Shown here piece after piece: positions 1 to 5,612 of a stretch of 8,696 bases of DNA (position 1 is its first letter; every line of letters begins with the position of its first letter). Where the stretch lies: the NCBI GenBank assembly GCA_029256665.1, contig JAQSXN010000125.1:1-8696 (forward strand). Direction: 5' to 3'. Source of the DNA: Paenibacillus sp. Its GTDB lineage: Bacteria > Bacillota > Bacilli > Paenibacillales > Paenibacillaceae. The position numbers were made by a program, and so were the translations under genes. The notes under the pieces were generated by a model. It saw only the letters and a program-made list of their open reading frames with translations, did no database searches and was not told the DNA's origin.

Positions 1-1
1 C

Positions 2-631
2 ATCGCGAACCGCGTCGATAATTTGCTGCAATGGACGGAAACGTCGGAGAAGCTCGGCATCGACTGCATGGTCGCCACCAACTGGACCGGGCCGTTCAGT
101 CTCGGCGTGCCTTACGGCGTGTTCGAGACGACATGGTACCCGATGCTGCTGCACGCCGATCTGTGCTGGAACAGAGCCGGCGATCCGGCGACCTTCATCG
201 ACCGTTTTTTGCGGCAGTTCCACGGGGTTGAGCCGTCCGTCGCGCGCGCGAAGCTCGGCAATTATCGCATGGAGGATTACTACGACATCATCTCGAAGCT
301 GCAAGATGAAGTGCGGGTAAACCGGGATTACGCGGAGCTGATCGCGATCATGCACGATTACGAGAAGGCGACGGACCGCTCGCGGGCGATTCACAAGTAC
401 CTGGACCGCTGGGAGCTGTTTCCGGGCGATCCCGCCGAAAGGCGTTCGCTGCTGAATAACTACCAGCGAAACCGCTTGGGCCGGGAGGCCGTCCGTCCGA
501 GCATGCAGGCGGCGCTTGAGCGATACCAGCGGGTGGACATGGCCGAGCACTTTGTGTTGTCCCGTTTTTACTTGCACGATTATTTGGAGCAAACGATTTA
601 TCGGGAGCTGGGATTGAATCTCGAGGATTGA
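2..631 (+). CDS. Probable GH20-like glycoside hydrolase, C-terminal part (5' end outside window)
   Basis: The reading frame is open from the left edge, so the gene is truncated there. 209 residues remain and the stop is TGA at 629-631. The visible part resembles the end of family 20 glycosidases (exo-beta-N-acetylhexosaminidase-like). It has a stretch with a buried core and conserved aromatics (GIDCMVATNWTGPF, then ETTWYPMLLHADLCWN), as at the last strands and helices of a TIM barrel, followed by a roughly 130-residue helical tail rich in charged residues. Catalytic Asp-Glu residues would lie upstream of the window and cannot be checked. A TTG at 23 can be read as a start but is not needed, because coding continues leftward from it. 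The neighbouring sugar-type oxidoreductase fits a carbohydrate-use region. Another TIM-barrel glycosidase family is possible. The coding call is firm; the family is inferred from a fragment. Confidence 0.6.
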   Translation: MANRVDNLLQWTETSEKLGIDCMVATNWTGPFSLGVPYGVFETTWYPMLLHADLCWNRAGDPATFIDRFLRQFHGVEPSVARAKLGNYRMEDYYDIISKLQDEVRVNRDYAELIAIMHDYEKATDRSRAIHKYLDRWELFPGDPAERRSLLNNYQRNRLGREAVRPSMQAALERYQRVDMAEHFVLSRFYLHDYLEQTIYRELGLNLED

Positions 632-648
632 CAAGGCATCGTGATCGT

Positions 649-696
649 AAAAAAGAACGCCAATCTCGTACGGAACGGGAATGGCGTTCTTTTTTT
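649..696. terminator. Bidirectional intrinsic terminator between convergent genes
   Basis: A perfect 13-bp stem, AAAAAGAACGCCA against TGGCGTTCTTTTT, encloses a 19-nt loop. A run of seven T follows on the plus strand. Six A precede it, giving a T-run on the minus strand. It lies 17 nt past the stop of the left-hand hydrolase gene and about 60 nt past the stop of the minus-strand oxidoreductase, so it can end both transcripts. Confidence 0.9.
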
Positions 697-697
697 C

Positions 698-717
698 GGG
701 ATGAAACGCGCTGCGCC
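698..717 (+). repeat. Short dispersed repeat, copy 1
   Basis: A 20-nt segment ending in CTGCGCC matches positions 3330-3349 at 17 of 20 bases. Both copies lie in the same orientation, and both sit just past the 3' end of a minus-strand gene, following a T-rich stretch on the plus strand. Two copies in one window could be chance or a small dispersed 3'-UTR element; I cannot tell which here. Confidence 0.3.
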
Positions 718-757
718 ATCACAGGAAGGTTGCAGGAAGGCTGCAGCCGGTTCACTT

Positions 758-2446
758 TCAAAATGTCGGTTCGCTACCCTGTTCGTCCAAGACCAGCCAG
801 CCGAAGTCTTCGCTGCGATGGAAGTCGGGGGCGTCGGCGCGAACCGGAGACCAGCTTCCGTAATGGGGATAGGAGGTTTCGTCGCCGCACTTGTATAGAT
901 TGCCTCGCATCTTTGCCCCGGGACGGGGTCGGAAGGTCGGAAATAAGCTCGCCAACCACGTCAGGGAGAGCCGGAAACGGACCTCCCAATACGTCTCTCC
1001 CGTCAACGGATCGCGCTGGTTCTTCGATGCGCGGATATGCAGCGGCGGCAGCTCTTCGTGCCGTAGATAAAGGCGGTTCTGCCGTGCGGCACCGATGCCG
1101 ATCAGCAGCGTCCCGGCCGCGTTAAGCTCCAGATTCAAATAACGGGCATCTTCTTCGGGAGAAGGCTGAAGGAAAAACTCCAGGCAGCTGTCCTTGTAAA
1201 CCGGATCGTTGTGCGCGGTAAATCGCGTTAGCGGATCCGTCTCGTACGCCCTAAGGCAAATCTGCAGCTCGTCCGACGTGTAGGACAATGCCGCTCTGGC
1301 TTTGGGTCCATGATGCTCGGGCGTCCATCGGTAATGCGCGATAGCCAGCTCGGCGCCGTCCCGGATGTCCGCCCAAGCGCCGCGGGCCGACAACCGGGCG
1401 GGAGGAATCGCCGCGAAAGCGAAAGCTTCCCTCCGCGCAAATCGGTCGGGACCGAGGCCAATGGTTTCCTCGCGACCGCTCCGATGCGAACGGTACATGC
1501 CCTCGAGCACCTCGACGACATGCGTGGCCTCCTCCATCGTGCAGGCGAGTGCCGTTCCCGACTCAATGGCGGACATCAAGTCTTCCAGCTGAAGGACGAA
1601 CGGGTCGTCGTCGCCGGGCAATTCCACGAGCTCGTAGGCTCCTCCTTGGCTTCGATAGAGCATGCCGCCCGATTCAAGCCGCAAGGAGCCGGCGGTAAAC
1701 AGCAGCTCCGTATAATTGGCCGAAGCGCCTTTGTAGCCGGACTGGACGATCGCGGCCGTAACGCCGTTACGCAGCCGAAGGCTGGCCATGACGCTGCCCT
1801 CCACGTCGCCGCGATCGCCGTGGAACGTCATGCTCGCGGCGACCGAGGCGACGGGGCTGCCGGCAAGCCAAATCGCCTTGTCGATGGAGTGCGAGCCAAG
1901 ATTAAACGCGATGCCGCCTCCCGACATGGCTTTGGCGAAAAACCATTCCGGCCGCCCCTCAGCAAAATAATCGGTATGCCTCGCGTCATGCACCATGATC
2001 AGCTGTCCAAGTCCGCCTTCCTGAATTATTTTGCGGGCTTGCCGGATAGGGGCCGAATACCGCAGCGTATGTCCGACAAGGAGAGTCGCGTTCCTTCGCC
2101 GGGCATGCTCCATGATTCGGTCGCACTCTTGGACGTTTAGCGCCATCGGTTTTTCCAGCAAAACGTGGCAGCCGGCCGCCGCGGCGAAGCATGCCGCTTC
2201 CGCATGCAGATGATGGGGCAGGGTGATGATCGCGATGTCGGGTTTCTCGTCCTTGATCATCTGCTTATAGTCCGCGTAATGTCTCAAATGGGAGCCGTAA
2301 CGCCGCGCCGCCGCCTGCAAGCGCGCTTCGTTTACGTCGGCGGCCGCAACAGCCTCGAGTCGCCCCTTCTCGTTTAAATATTTTAATGCGTCTAGATGCC
2401 GATCCGCGATCGCGCCGCATCCGACTAACGCTACCCGGTATGCCAT
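758..2446 (-). CDS. Gfo/Idh/MocA-family oxidoreductase fused to a C-terminal CBM9-like domain
   Basis: A 562-residue protein in two parts. Residues 1 to about 330 form a Gfo/Idh/MocA NAD(P)-dependent oxidoreductase, a family that typically acts on sugars, inositols or their derivatives. It has a Rossmann dinucleotide loop (VGCGAIADRH, 8-17), the LLEKPMA motif with the expected catalytic Lys99, and GGGIAFNLGSHSID (176-189) with His186. The usual Asp of the GGxxxDxGxH motif is Asn182. Residues from about 350 to 555 match the stand-alone CBM9-like proteins of bacilli: DPVYKDSCLEFFLQP (414-428), NLYKCGDET and HYGSWSPV (516-535), and DFHRSEDFGWLVL (541-553). The usual oxidoreductase ends near residue 330-390, so this is a true fusion in one open frame. 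No signal peptide is seen, so it is cytoplasmic. ATG at 2446 has GGGAGG at 2456-2461, 9 nt upstream. The substrate is unknown. Confidence 0.88.
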   Translation of the reverse strand: MAYRVALVGCGAIADRHLDALKYLNEKGRLEAVAAADVNEARLQAAARRYGSHLRHYADYKQMIKDEKPDIAIITLPHHLHAEAACFAAAAGCHVLLEKPMALNVQECDRIMEHARRRNATLLVGHTLRYSAPIRQARKIIQEGGLGQLIMVHDARHTDYFAEGRPEWFFAKAMSGGGIAFNLGSHSIDKAIWLAGSPVASVAASMTFHGDRGDVEGSVMASLRLRNGVTAAIVQSGYKGASANYTELLFTAGSLRLESGGMLYRSQGGAYELVELPGDDDPFVLQLEDLMSAIESGTALACTMEEATHVVEVLEGMYRSHRSGREETIGLGPDRFARREAFAFAAIPPARLSARGAWADIRDGAELAIAHYRWTPEHHGPKARAALSYTSDELQICLRAYETDPLTRFTAHNDPVYKDSCLEFFLQPSPEEDARYLNLELNAAGTLLIGIGAARQNRLYLRHEELPPLHIRASKNQRDPLTGETYWEVRFRLSLTWLASLFPTFRPRPGAKMRGNLYKCGDETSYPHYGSWSPVRADAPDFHRSEDFGWLVLDEQGSEPTF

Positions 2447-2534
2447 GCCGCTTTGCCTCCCGTTCGTCTGTCAATCTCTTCACATAGCGTATCACGAATG
2501 CGTGAGAGCGCCTATCGGCAAGTTTGACGGTTTA

Positions 2535-2579
2535 TATGCCGTTTTCAGCATAAAGGCTCCAAATAAGTCCGTTGGCATA
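2535..2579. repeat. Inverted repeat in the divergent oxidoreductase/greA gap
   Basis: TATGCC (2535-2540) pairs with GGCATA (2574-2579), and a flanking GACG (2526-2529) can pair with CGTC (2580-2583). TATGC can instead pair with a nearer GCATA (2548-2552). The two alternatives exclude each other. The element lies between the divergent starts at 2446 and 2689, so it could be an operator or chance; the rest of this 242-bp gap shows only promoter-like sequence. Confidence 0.25.
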
Positions 2580-2602
2580 ACGTCCTCCCGGAGTGGGAAT
2601 TA

Positions 2603-2611
2603 TGGTACACT
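2603..2611 (+). promoter_or_regulatory. Candidate extended -10 promoter of greA
   Basis: TGG followed by TACACT forms an extended -10 element (TGn plus a 4 of 6 hexamer match). It would start transcription near 2618, about 70 nt before the greA start codon. There is no good -35 at 17 nt; TTGGCA at 2572-2577 is too far. An alternative is TTGACG (2524-2529) with CATAAA (2549-2554), spaced 19 nt. Which is used cannot be settled by eye. Confidence 0.4.
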
Positions 2612-2688
2612 AAGGAGTAAGCGGATCGTGTTATCGGGTTATTGGATGATGGGTTCAACATATAGATCAGGAAGCGGAGGCTGCGATA

Positions 2689-3168
2689 ATGAGCAAGGAA
2701 GAATTGATTCTGACGCCGGAAGGGCTAAAGAAGATCGAGGATGAGCTCGACGAGCTCAAGACGGTCAAGCGGAAGGAGCTTTCCCAGCGGCTTAAGGTGG
2801 CCATCAGCTACGGCGATCTGAAGGAAAACAGCGAATACCATTCCGCCAAGGACGATCAGGCGTTTATGGAGACGCGCATTCTTCAGCTGGAACGGATGCT
2901 CAAGATCGCGCGAGTGGTGGATGCCAGCAGCATTAGCTCCAGCCAAGTAAGCATCGGCTCGACGGTCGTCCTGAACGATATCGAGTTTAGCGAGAAAATC
3001 GAGTATCAAGTCGTGGGTCCGGCCGAAGCCGACGTGGCGAATCATAAAATTTCGTACGAAAGCCCGCTGGGCAAAGAACTGATGGGCAAAAAGGTAGGCC
3101 AAAAAATTCAGGTCAACGCTCCGGTAGGCGTCATCGAATACGAGCTGCTGGAAATTAAAGCCGGATAA
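2689..3168 (+). CDS. greA: Transcription elongation factor GreA
   Basis: GreA binds in the secondary channel of RNA polymerase and stimulates cleavage of the nascent RNA 3' end, rescuing backtracked complexes. The 159-residue product has the standard length and both domains. An N-terminal antiparallel coiled coil (about 1-75) carries the family signature ISYGDLKENSEYHSAK, with the tip acidic residues Asp43 and Glu46 that hold the catalytic metal. A C-terminal FKBP-like domain (about 80-157) contains the SPLGKELMGKKVGQ segment. ATG at 2689 is preceded by GCGGAGG ending at 2680, 8 nt away, and the N-terminus (MSKEELILTPEGLKK) matches the family. It is transcribed alone, divergent from the oxidoreductase gene, and ends at the 3228-3277 terminator. 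Nothing in the sequence looks defective. Confidence 0.97.
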   Translation: MSKEELILTPEGLKKIEDELDELKTVKRKELSQRLKVAISYGDLKENSEYHSAKDDQAFMETRILQLERMLKIARVVDASSISSSQVSIGSTVVLNDIEFSEKIEYQVVGPAEADVANHKISYESPLGKELMGKKVGQKIQVNAPVGVIEYELLEIKAG

Positions 3169-3227
3169 GTTTGGGTCATAACCCGCAAGCCTCGAACAAA
3201 TGAACATCACATAGGGCTGCGAAAATT

Positions 3228-3277
3228 AGGGACATTCCCCAAGGTCATCATCGATGATCCGGGGAATGTCCCTTTTT
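3228..3277 (+). terminator. greA terminator with a nested palindrome
   Basis: A perfect 13-bp stem, AGGGACATTCCCC (3228-3240) with GGGGAATGTCCCT (3261-3273), is followed by a run of five T (3273-3277). The 20-nt interior is itself nearly self-complementary: ATCATCGATGAT (3247-3258) is a perfect palindrome, flanked by GG/CC with a 2-nt bulge. The whole forms one long hairpin. Read from the minus strand, the tail TAATTTTC could weakly terminate hxlR transcripts. The 59 nt between the greA stop and this stem hold only a 4-bp hairpin (3173-3184). Confidence 0.85.
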
Positions 3278-3329
3278 GTTCGAATATAGGAAAGTAAATC
3301 ATTTTGCCTTGCTTTCTCTACATTTCTTT

Positions 3330-3349
3330 GGAATGCAACGAGCTGCGCC
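3330..3349 (+). repeat. Short dispersed repeat, copy 2
   Basis: Matches 698-717 at 17 of 20 bases, ending in the same CTGCGCC. It sits 14 nt past the 3' end of hxlR (minus strand). No other structure is seen between the greA terminator and hxlR. Confidence 0.3.
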
Positions 3350-3362
3350 GCGACTTGCATCC

Positions 3363-3707
3363 CTAGTTCCGCCACCTGGCCGCCCAACGCTCCATCTCCG
3401 CAAGCGCCGTAAGGAAATCGGCGCCCTTGTCGGTCAAGGCGTATTCCACCGTCGCCGGCACGGTCGGGTATACGGTGCGGCTGACGATGCCGCTCTGCTC
3501 CAGATGCCGCAGCGCGTTGGTCAACGATTGCGTGCGAATGACGGCTGATCTGCGATGAAGCTCGTTGAAGCGCAATGGCCCGTCGGCTAGCTGAGCGATA
3601 ATCAAAAACGACCACTTGGCGCCAAGAATCTCGAGAACGGAGCAGATGGCCGGCGCTCCGCCCTGCTCCAACTCGGCTTCCTGCTCCTCCGCCTTTCCCA
3701 TAAGCAT
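3363..3707 (-). CDS. HxlR-family winged-helix transcriptional regulator
   Basis: A 114-residue MarR-like winged-helix regulator of the HxlR class. These are dimeric repressors or activators, often responding to electrophiles, quinones or aldehydes. Landmarks are CSVLEILGAKWSFLII (22-37) with the conserved early Cys22 and the KW pair, PLRFNEL (44-50), the recognition-helix region SLTNALRHLE (61-70), and the wing SRTVYPTVPATVEYALT (76-92). Cys22 is the position used as a redox sensor in relatives such as YodB and HypR; that use here is an inference. ATG at 3707 has GGGAGG at 3716-3721, 8 nt upstream; an ATG nearer the Shine-Dalgarno (3713-3715) is out of frame. The gene is divergent from the MFS permease and shares a 167-bp AT-rich control region with it, so it probably represses both itself and the pump. 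Confidence 0.93.
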   Translation of the reverse strand: MLMGKAEEQEAELEQGGAPAICSVLEILGAKWSFLIIAQLADGPLRFNELHRRSAVIRTQSLTNALRHLEQSGIVSRTVYPTVPATVEYALTDKGADFLTALAEMERWAARWRN

Positions 3708-3738
3708 GACTTCATCCTCCCTACTGCCCTAAGATTCA

Positions 3739-3768
3739 TTTATACTTACCATTAGGTTAGTAAGTCTA
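3739..3768 (-). promoter_or_regulatory. Promoter of the HxlR regulator
   Basis: On the minus strand, TAGACT (3768-3763) and TATAAA (3744-3739) are separated by 18 nt. They match the sigma-A -35 at 4 of 6 and the -10 at 5 of 6. The transcript would start near 3732, about 25 nt before the start codon, leaving room for the ribosome binding site. The operator at 3744-3765 fills the spacer. Confidence 0.6.
3744..3765. promoter_or_regulatory. Candidate HxlR operator (autoregulatory)
   Basis: ACTTAC (3744-3749) and GTAAGT (3760-3765) form a perfect 6-bp inverted repeat with a 10-nt centre. This spacing and the TTAC/GTAA core resemble sites bound by HxlR-type dimers in Bacillus. It lies between the -35 and -10 of the regulator's own promoter, so binding there would block transcription of hxlR. 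That it binds this protein is inferred. Confidence 0.55.
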
Positions 3769-3792
3769 TTCATTTGGATAATATCCAATGAA
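3769..3792. repeat. 24-bp dyad in the hxlR/permease gap
   Basis: TTCATTTGGATA (3769-3780) and TATCCAATGAA (3782-3792) flank a single central A. TGGATA pairs perfectly with TATCCA, and TTCAT pairs with ATGAA if one T is bulged. It lies between the two HxlR-like sites and upstream of the permease promoter, suggesting an operator for this or another regulator. Confidence 0.45.
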
Positions 3793-3801
3793 TTTGCGTT
3801 C

Positions 3802-3818
3802 TTACTTTTTTATCGTAA
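3802..3818. promoter_or_regulatory. Second candidate HxlR-type half-site pair
   Basis: TTAC (3802-3805) and GTAA (3815-3818) repeat the core of the 3744-3765 site with a 9-nt centre. It is shorter and in AT-rich DNA, so it is weaker. It would overlap the -35 side of the permease promoter, where a repressor would be expected to act. Confidence 0.35.
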
Positions 3819-3830
3819 CCTTACTATACT
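3802..3830 (+). promoter_or_regulatory. Candidate promoter of the MFS permease
   Basis: TATACT at 3825-3830 matches the -10 consensus at 5 of 6. With 17-nt spacing the -35 would be TTACTT (3802-3807), which is poor, as expected for a promoter needing relief or help by a regulator. The start would be near 3837, 38 nt before the ATG. Confidence 0.4.
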
Positions 3831-3874
3831 TCATTTAAGCAATTTAGAACAGGTACGAAAGGGCGTGCTCTATT

Positions 3875-5095
3875 ATGAATCGTATGCAGAGGTTAACGAT
3901 TTACATGATTACCTTGGGAGTTTTCTTGACGGCAACCTCGGAGCTTGTCGTGTCGGGCATTCTTCGGGTGCTGGCCGATGATTTCAGCATTTCCATCGCT
4001 CTGGCGGGACAGCTGGTGACCGCTTATTCGCTCGCTTTCGCGATCGGCACTCCGATCCTGGTGTCTCTAACTTCTCGTCTGGAACGGCGCCAAGTGCTGC
4101 TCGGAGCACTGGCGCTCTACGTCCTAGGGACGGCGCTTTCCATTGCGGCCACGTCATTCGCGATCCTTCTACTAGCAAGAGTCGTCTTGGGGGTTAGCTC
4201 GGGCGTCTATCTCGTCGCGGCGTTCGGCATCGCTTCCAAGATCGTCCCCGCCGAGAAGGTCGGCGGAGCGATCGGGACGATCATTCTCGGCTTCAGCAGC
4301 TCGCTCATTCTGGGCGTGCCGATAGGAATCGCCATAACGGAATGGCTCGGCTGGCAAGCCATCTTCGCCTTGCTTGGCGCAGGCGCGCTAGTCGTTGCGG
4401 TCATCATTGCCAGAATGCTGCCGGCGATTGCCGGAGATGAAGCGATTCCGCTCCGCAAGCAATGGAAATCGTTAGGCAGCGTACTTGTGCTGGCGGGACT
4501 GCTGTTCTCCTTCTTGAGAGAAGCGGGCAACTCCGTGCTGCTGACCTTCCTTACGCCGTTCATGACGGATATTTGGAAGCTGGACGCTTCCCGGATCGCG
4601 CTTATCATGCTGCTGCTCGGCGTCGTCGGCGCCGCTGGCTCGCGGCTTGGGGGTTACGGCGTGGATCGCTGGGGCGAGAAGCGAGTGATTGTGGCCAGCG
4701 TGACGACGCATGTCGCCGCCCTGGCGCTGCTGCCGTTGGCAGCGGGCTCTTACCTGACGGGCATAGGTCTGATCGCGCTCGTCATGCTCGCCATGTTTGT
4801 CTCCGGTCCCGCTATTCAAACCTATTTCATCCGGCAATCCAAGGATTCCGCGAACATCGTCATTAGCCTCAACACCTCTTTTATCCACTTGGGGCTCGCG
4901 GCGGGCGCGGGGCTCGGAGGAGTCATGGCGGAAGAGACGTCGACGCTTCTCTACCATCCATGGGGAGCCGGCGTCGTCGTGGCGCTGGGCTTAGCCGTGC
5001 TGCTGTTAGGCTACGCAAGCAACAAGCGCCGCTCTAGCTTGGCTGACATTCGCGGCGGCACGGAACCCGGCATCACCGGCAAAAACCACGCATAA
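3875..5095 (+). CDS. MFS transporter, DHA1-type drug/sugar efflux permease
   Basis: A 406-residue inner-membrane permease of the major facilitator superfamily, a proton-coupled exporter of the 12-helix DHA1 (AraJ/YdhP-like) group. About twelve hydrophobic spans are readable, for example 8-30, 41-64, 75-95, 97-120, 132-154, 160-182, 200-222, 240-258, 270-290, 292-315, 330-350 and 364-382. A degenerate motif A (TSRLERRQ, 66-73) follows helix 2, with a better copy in the C half (GGYGVDRWGEKR, 259-270). Motif B is ARVVLGVSSG (101-110, Arg102) and motif C-like sequence is GFSSSLILGVPIG (139-151), the export-associated element. ATG at 3875 has AAAGGG at 3858-3863, 11 nt away; the next in-frame ATG at 3884 is too far. 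Being divergent from an HxlR regulator suggests inducible efflux of a toxic compound. The substrate cannot be read from the sequence. No terminator is evident after its stop. Confidence 0.93.
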   Translation: MNRMQRLTIYMITLGVFLTATSELVVSGILRVLADDFSISIALAGQLVTAYSLAFAIGTPILVSLTSRLERRQVLLGALALYVLGTALSIAATSFAILLLARVVLGVSSGVYLVAAFGIASKIVPAEKVGGAIGTIILGFSSSLILGVPIGIAITEWLGWQAIFALLGAGALVVAVIIARMLPAIAGDEAIPLRKQWKSLGSVLVLAGLLFSFLREAGNSVLLTFLTPFMTDIWKLDASRIALIMLLLGVVGAAGSRLGGYGVDRWGEKRVIVASVTTHVAALALLPLAAGSYLTGIGLIALVMLAMFVSGPAIQTYFIRQSKDSANIVISLNTSFIHLGLAAGAGLGGVMAEETSTLLYHPWGAGVVVALGLAVLLLGYASNKRRSSLADIRGGTEPGITGKNHA

Positions 5096-5110
5096 ACCGG
5101 CGTTCCACAT

Positions 5111-5140
5111 GCATGGTTTCTCCATGATCCGGGCATCTTA
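5111..5140 (+). promoter_or_regulatory. Sigma-G (forespore) promoter of the SASP gene
   Basis: GCATG (5111-5115) and CATCTTA (5134-5140) are separated by 18 nt. Both fit the sigma-G consensus of Bacillus (gHATR, 17-18 nt, CATnHTA) at every defined position. Transcription would begin near 5147, leaving a short leader with the ribosome binding site. Its place directly before a spore-protein gene strengthens the call. Confidence 0.8.
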
Positions 5141-5168
5141 GACGTAAACGACGCGAAGGGGCGGTGGA

Positions 5169-5456
5169 ATGATGTCCAGAAGGCGCAAGTACGCGGTACC
5201 CGGGGCCGCGCAAGGCATGCAGACGTTAAAGGCGGAAGTGATGAAGCGCGAAGGTTACCAGGTGGATCCGAATCGGCCGGATAACGTGAAGTTCGAGGTG
5301 GCCAAGGAGCTGGGCATTCCGCTTAAACCGCAAGGCAACGGGCAGTTAACGACCGAGGACGCCGGCCACATCGGCGGCAAGATCGGCGGTTCGATGGTCA
5401 AGGAGCTCATTCGGATGGCGCAGGATCAGCTGTCCAAGGGCGGCGCGAATACGTAG
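5169..5456 (+). CDS. Alpha/beta-type small acid-soluble spore protein (long variant)
   Basis: These proteins coat forespore DNA, shift it toward an A-like form and protect it from UV and chemical damage. On germination they are cut by the GPR protease and used as amino acids. The 95-residue product has the family signature KFEVAKELGI (41-50), with the expected GPR cleavage after Glu43. The second conserved block is AGHIGGKIGGSMVKELIRMAQ (65-85) with its two GG pairs. It is longer than the classical 60-75 residue SASPs: about 25 residues (KREGYQVDPNRPDNV region) sit between the first helix and the cleavage site, a form I recall from Paenibacillaceae and clostridia. There are two adjacent ATGs, 5169 and 5172. 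The ribosome binding site AAGGGG (5156-5161) suits either, and relatives starting MxRRR favour 5172. It is a single gene, sigma-G driven, with tandem terminators. Confidence 0.95.
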   Translation: MMSRRRKYAVPGAAQGMQTLKAEVMKREGYQVDPNRPDNVKFEVAKELGIPLKPQGNGQLTTEDAGHIGGKIGGSMVKELIRMAQDQLSKGGANT

Positions 5457-5477
5457 AGGGCCAATCAAGTCATCAAC

Positions 5478-5511
5478 AGCCGGAGTCGTCCCGCGACGAT
5501 TTCCGGCTTTT
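5478..5511 (+). terminator. SASP terminator 1
   Basis: AGCCGGA (5478-5484) pairs with TCCGGCT (5502-5508), and inside it TCGTC (5486-5490) pairs with GACGA (5495-5499) around a CCGC loop. Four T end it. It starts 22 nt after the SASP stop. Confidence 0.85.
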
Positions 5512-5521
5512 CGTATTATTA

Positions 5522-5552
5522 GGTCAGCCAGAATGTTCTGGTTGGCCTTTTT
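5522..5552 (+). terminator. SASP terminator 2 (tandem)
   Basis: A 12-bp stem with two G-T pairs (5522-5533 against 5536-5547) and a minimal loop is followed by five T (5548-5552). It lies 10 nt after the first terminator and just before the reductase control region, which it would insulate. Confidence 0.85.
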
Positions 5553-5570
5553 GTGTCTATTATGTGTTAA

Positions 5571-5585
5571 TGATTTTCATTCTCA
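5571..5585. promoter_or_regulatory. Fur-box-like site 1
   Basis: TGATTTTCATTCTCA matches the Bacillus 7-1-7 Fur site (TGATAATnATTATCA) at 11 of 14 positions. It lies about 55 bp upstream of the likely transcription start of the reductase gene. Confidence 0.6.
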
Positions 5586-5612
5586 AAGAATTATGGTACC
5601 ATTCATGTAATA

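Noticed and set aside
348..761. Minus-strand frame over the hydrolase end and the 649-696 terminator
   Set aside because: It crosses a strong intrinsic terminator and opposes coding sequence; no domain is visible.
1310..2140. 276-codon open frame on the plus strand, antisense to the oxidoreductase gene
   Set aside because: It lies wholly within a well-supported gene on the other strand, has no recognisable domain, and is typical of shadow frames in GC-rich DNA.
2628..2744. Possible 38-codon leader ORF (GTG, with AAGGAG at 2612-2617) overlapping the start of greA
   Set aside because: The favoured greA promoter would start the transcript at about 2618, without the full Shine-Dalgarno; the product looks unconserved and greA has its own good site.
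3173..3184. GGGT/ACCC hairpin just after greA
   Set aside because: Four base pairs without a T-tail; the real terminator is at 3228-3277.
5112..5126. CATGG/CCATG hairpin after the permease stop, considered as its terminator
   Set aside because: Only five base pairs and no T-run; part of it is the -35 of the sigma-G promoter.
5593..5602. ATGGTACCAT palindrome upstream of the reductase gene
   Set aside because: A 10-bp palindrome alone is weak evidence; the Fur-like sites around it explain the region better.
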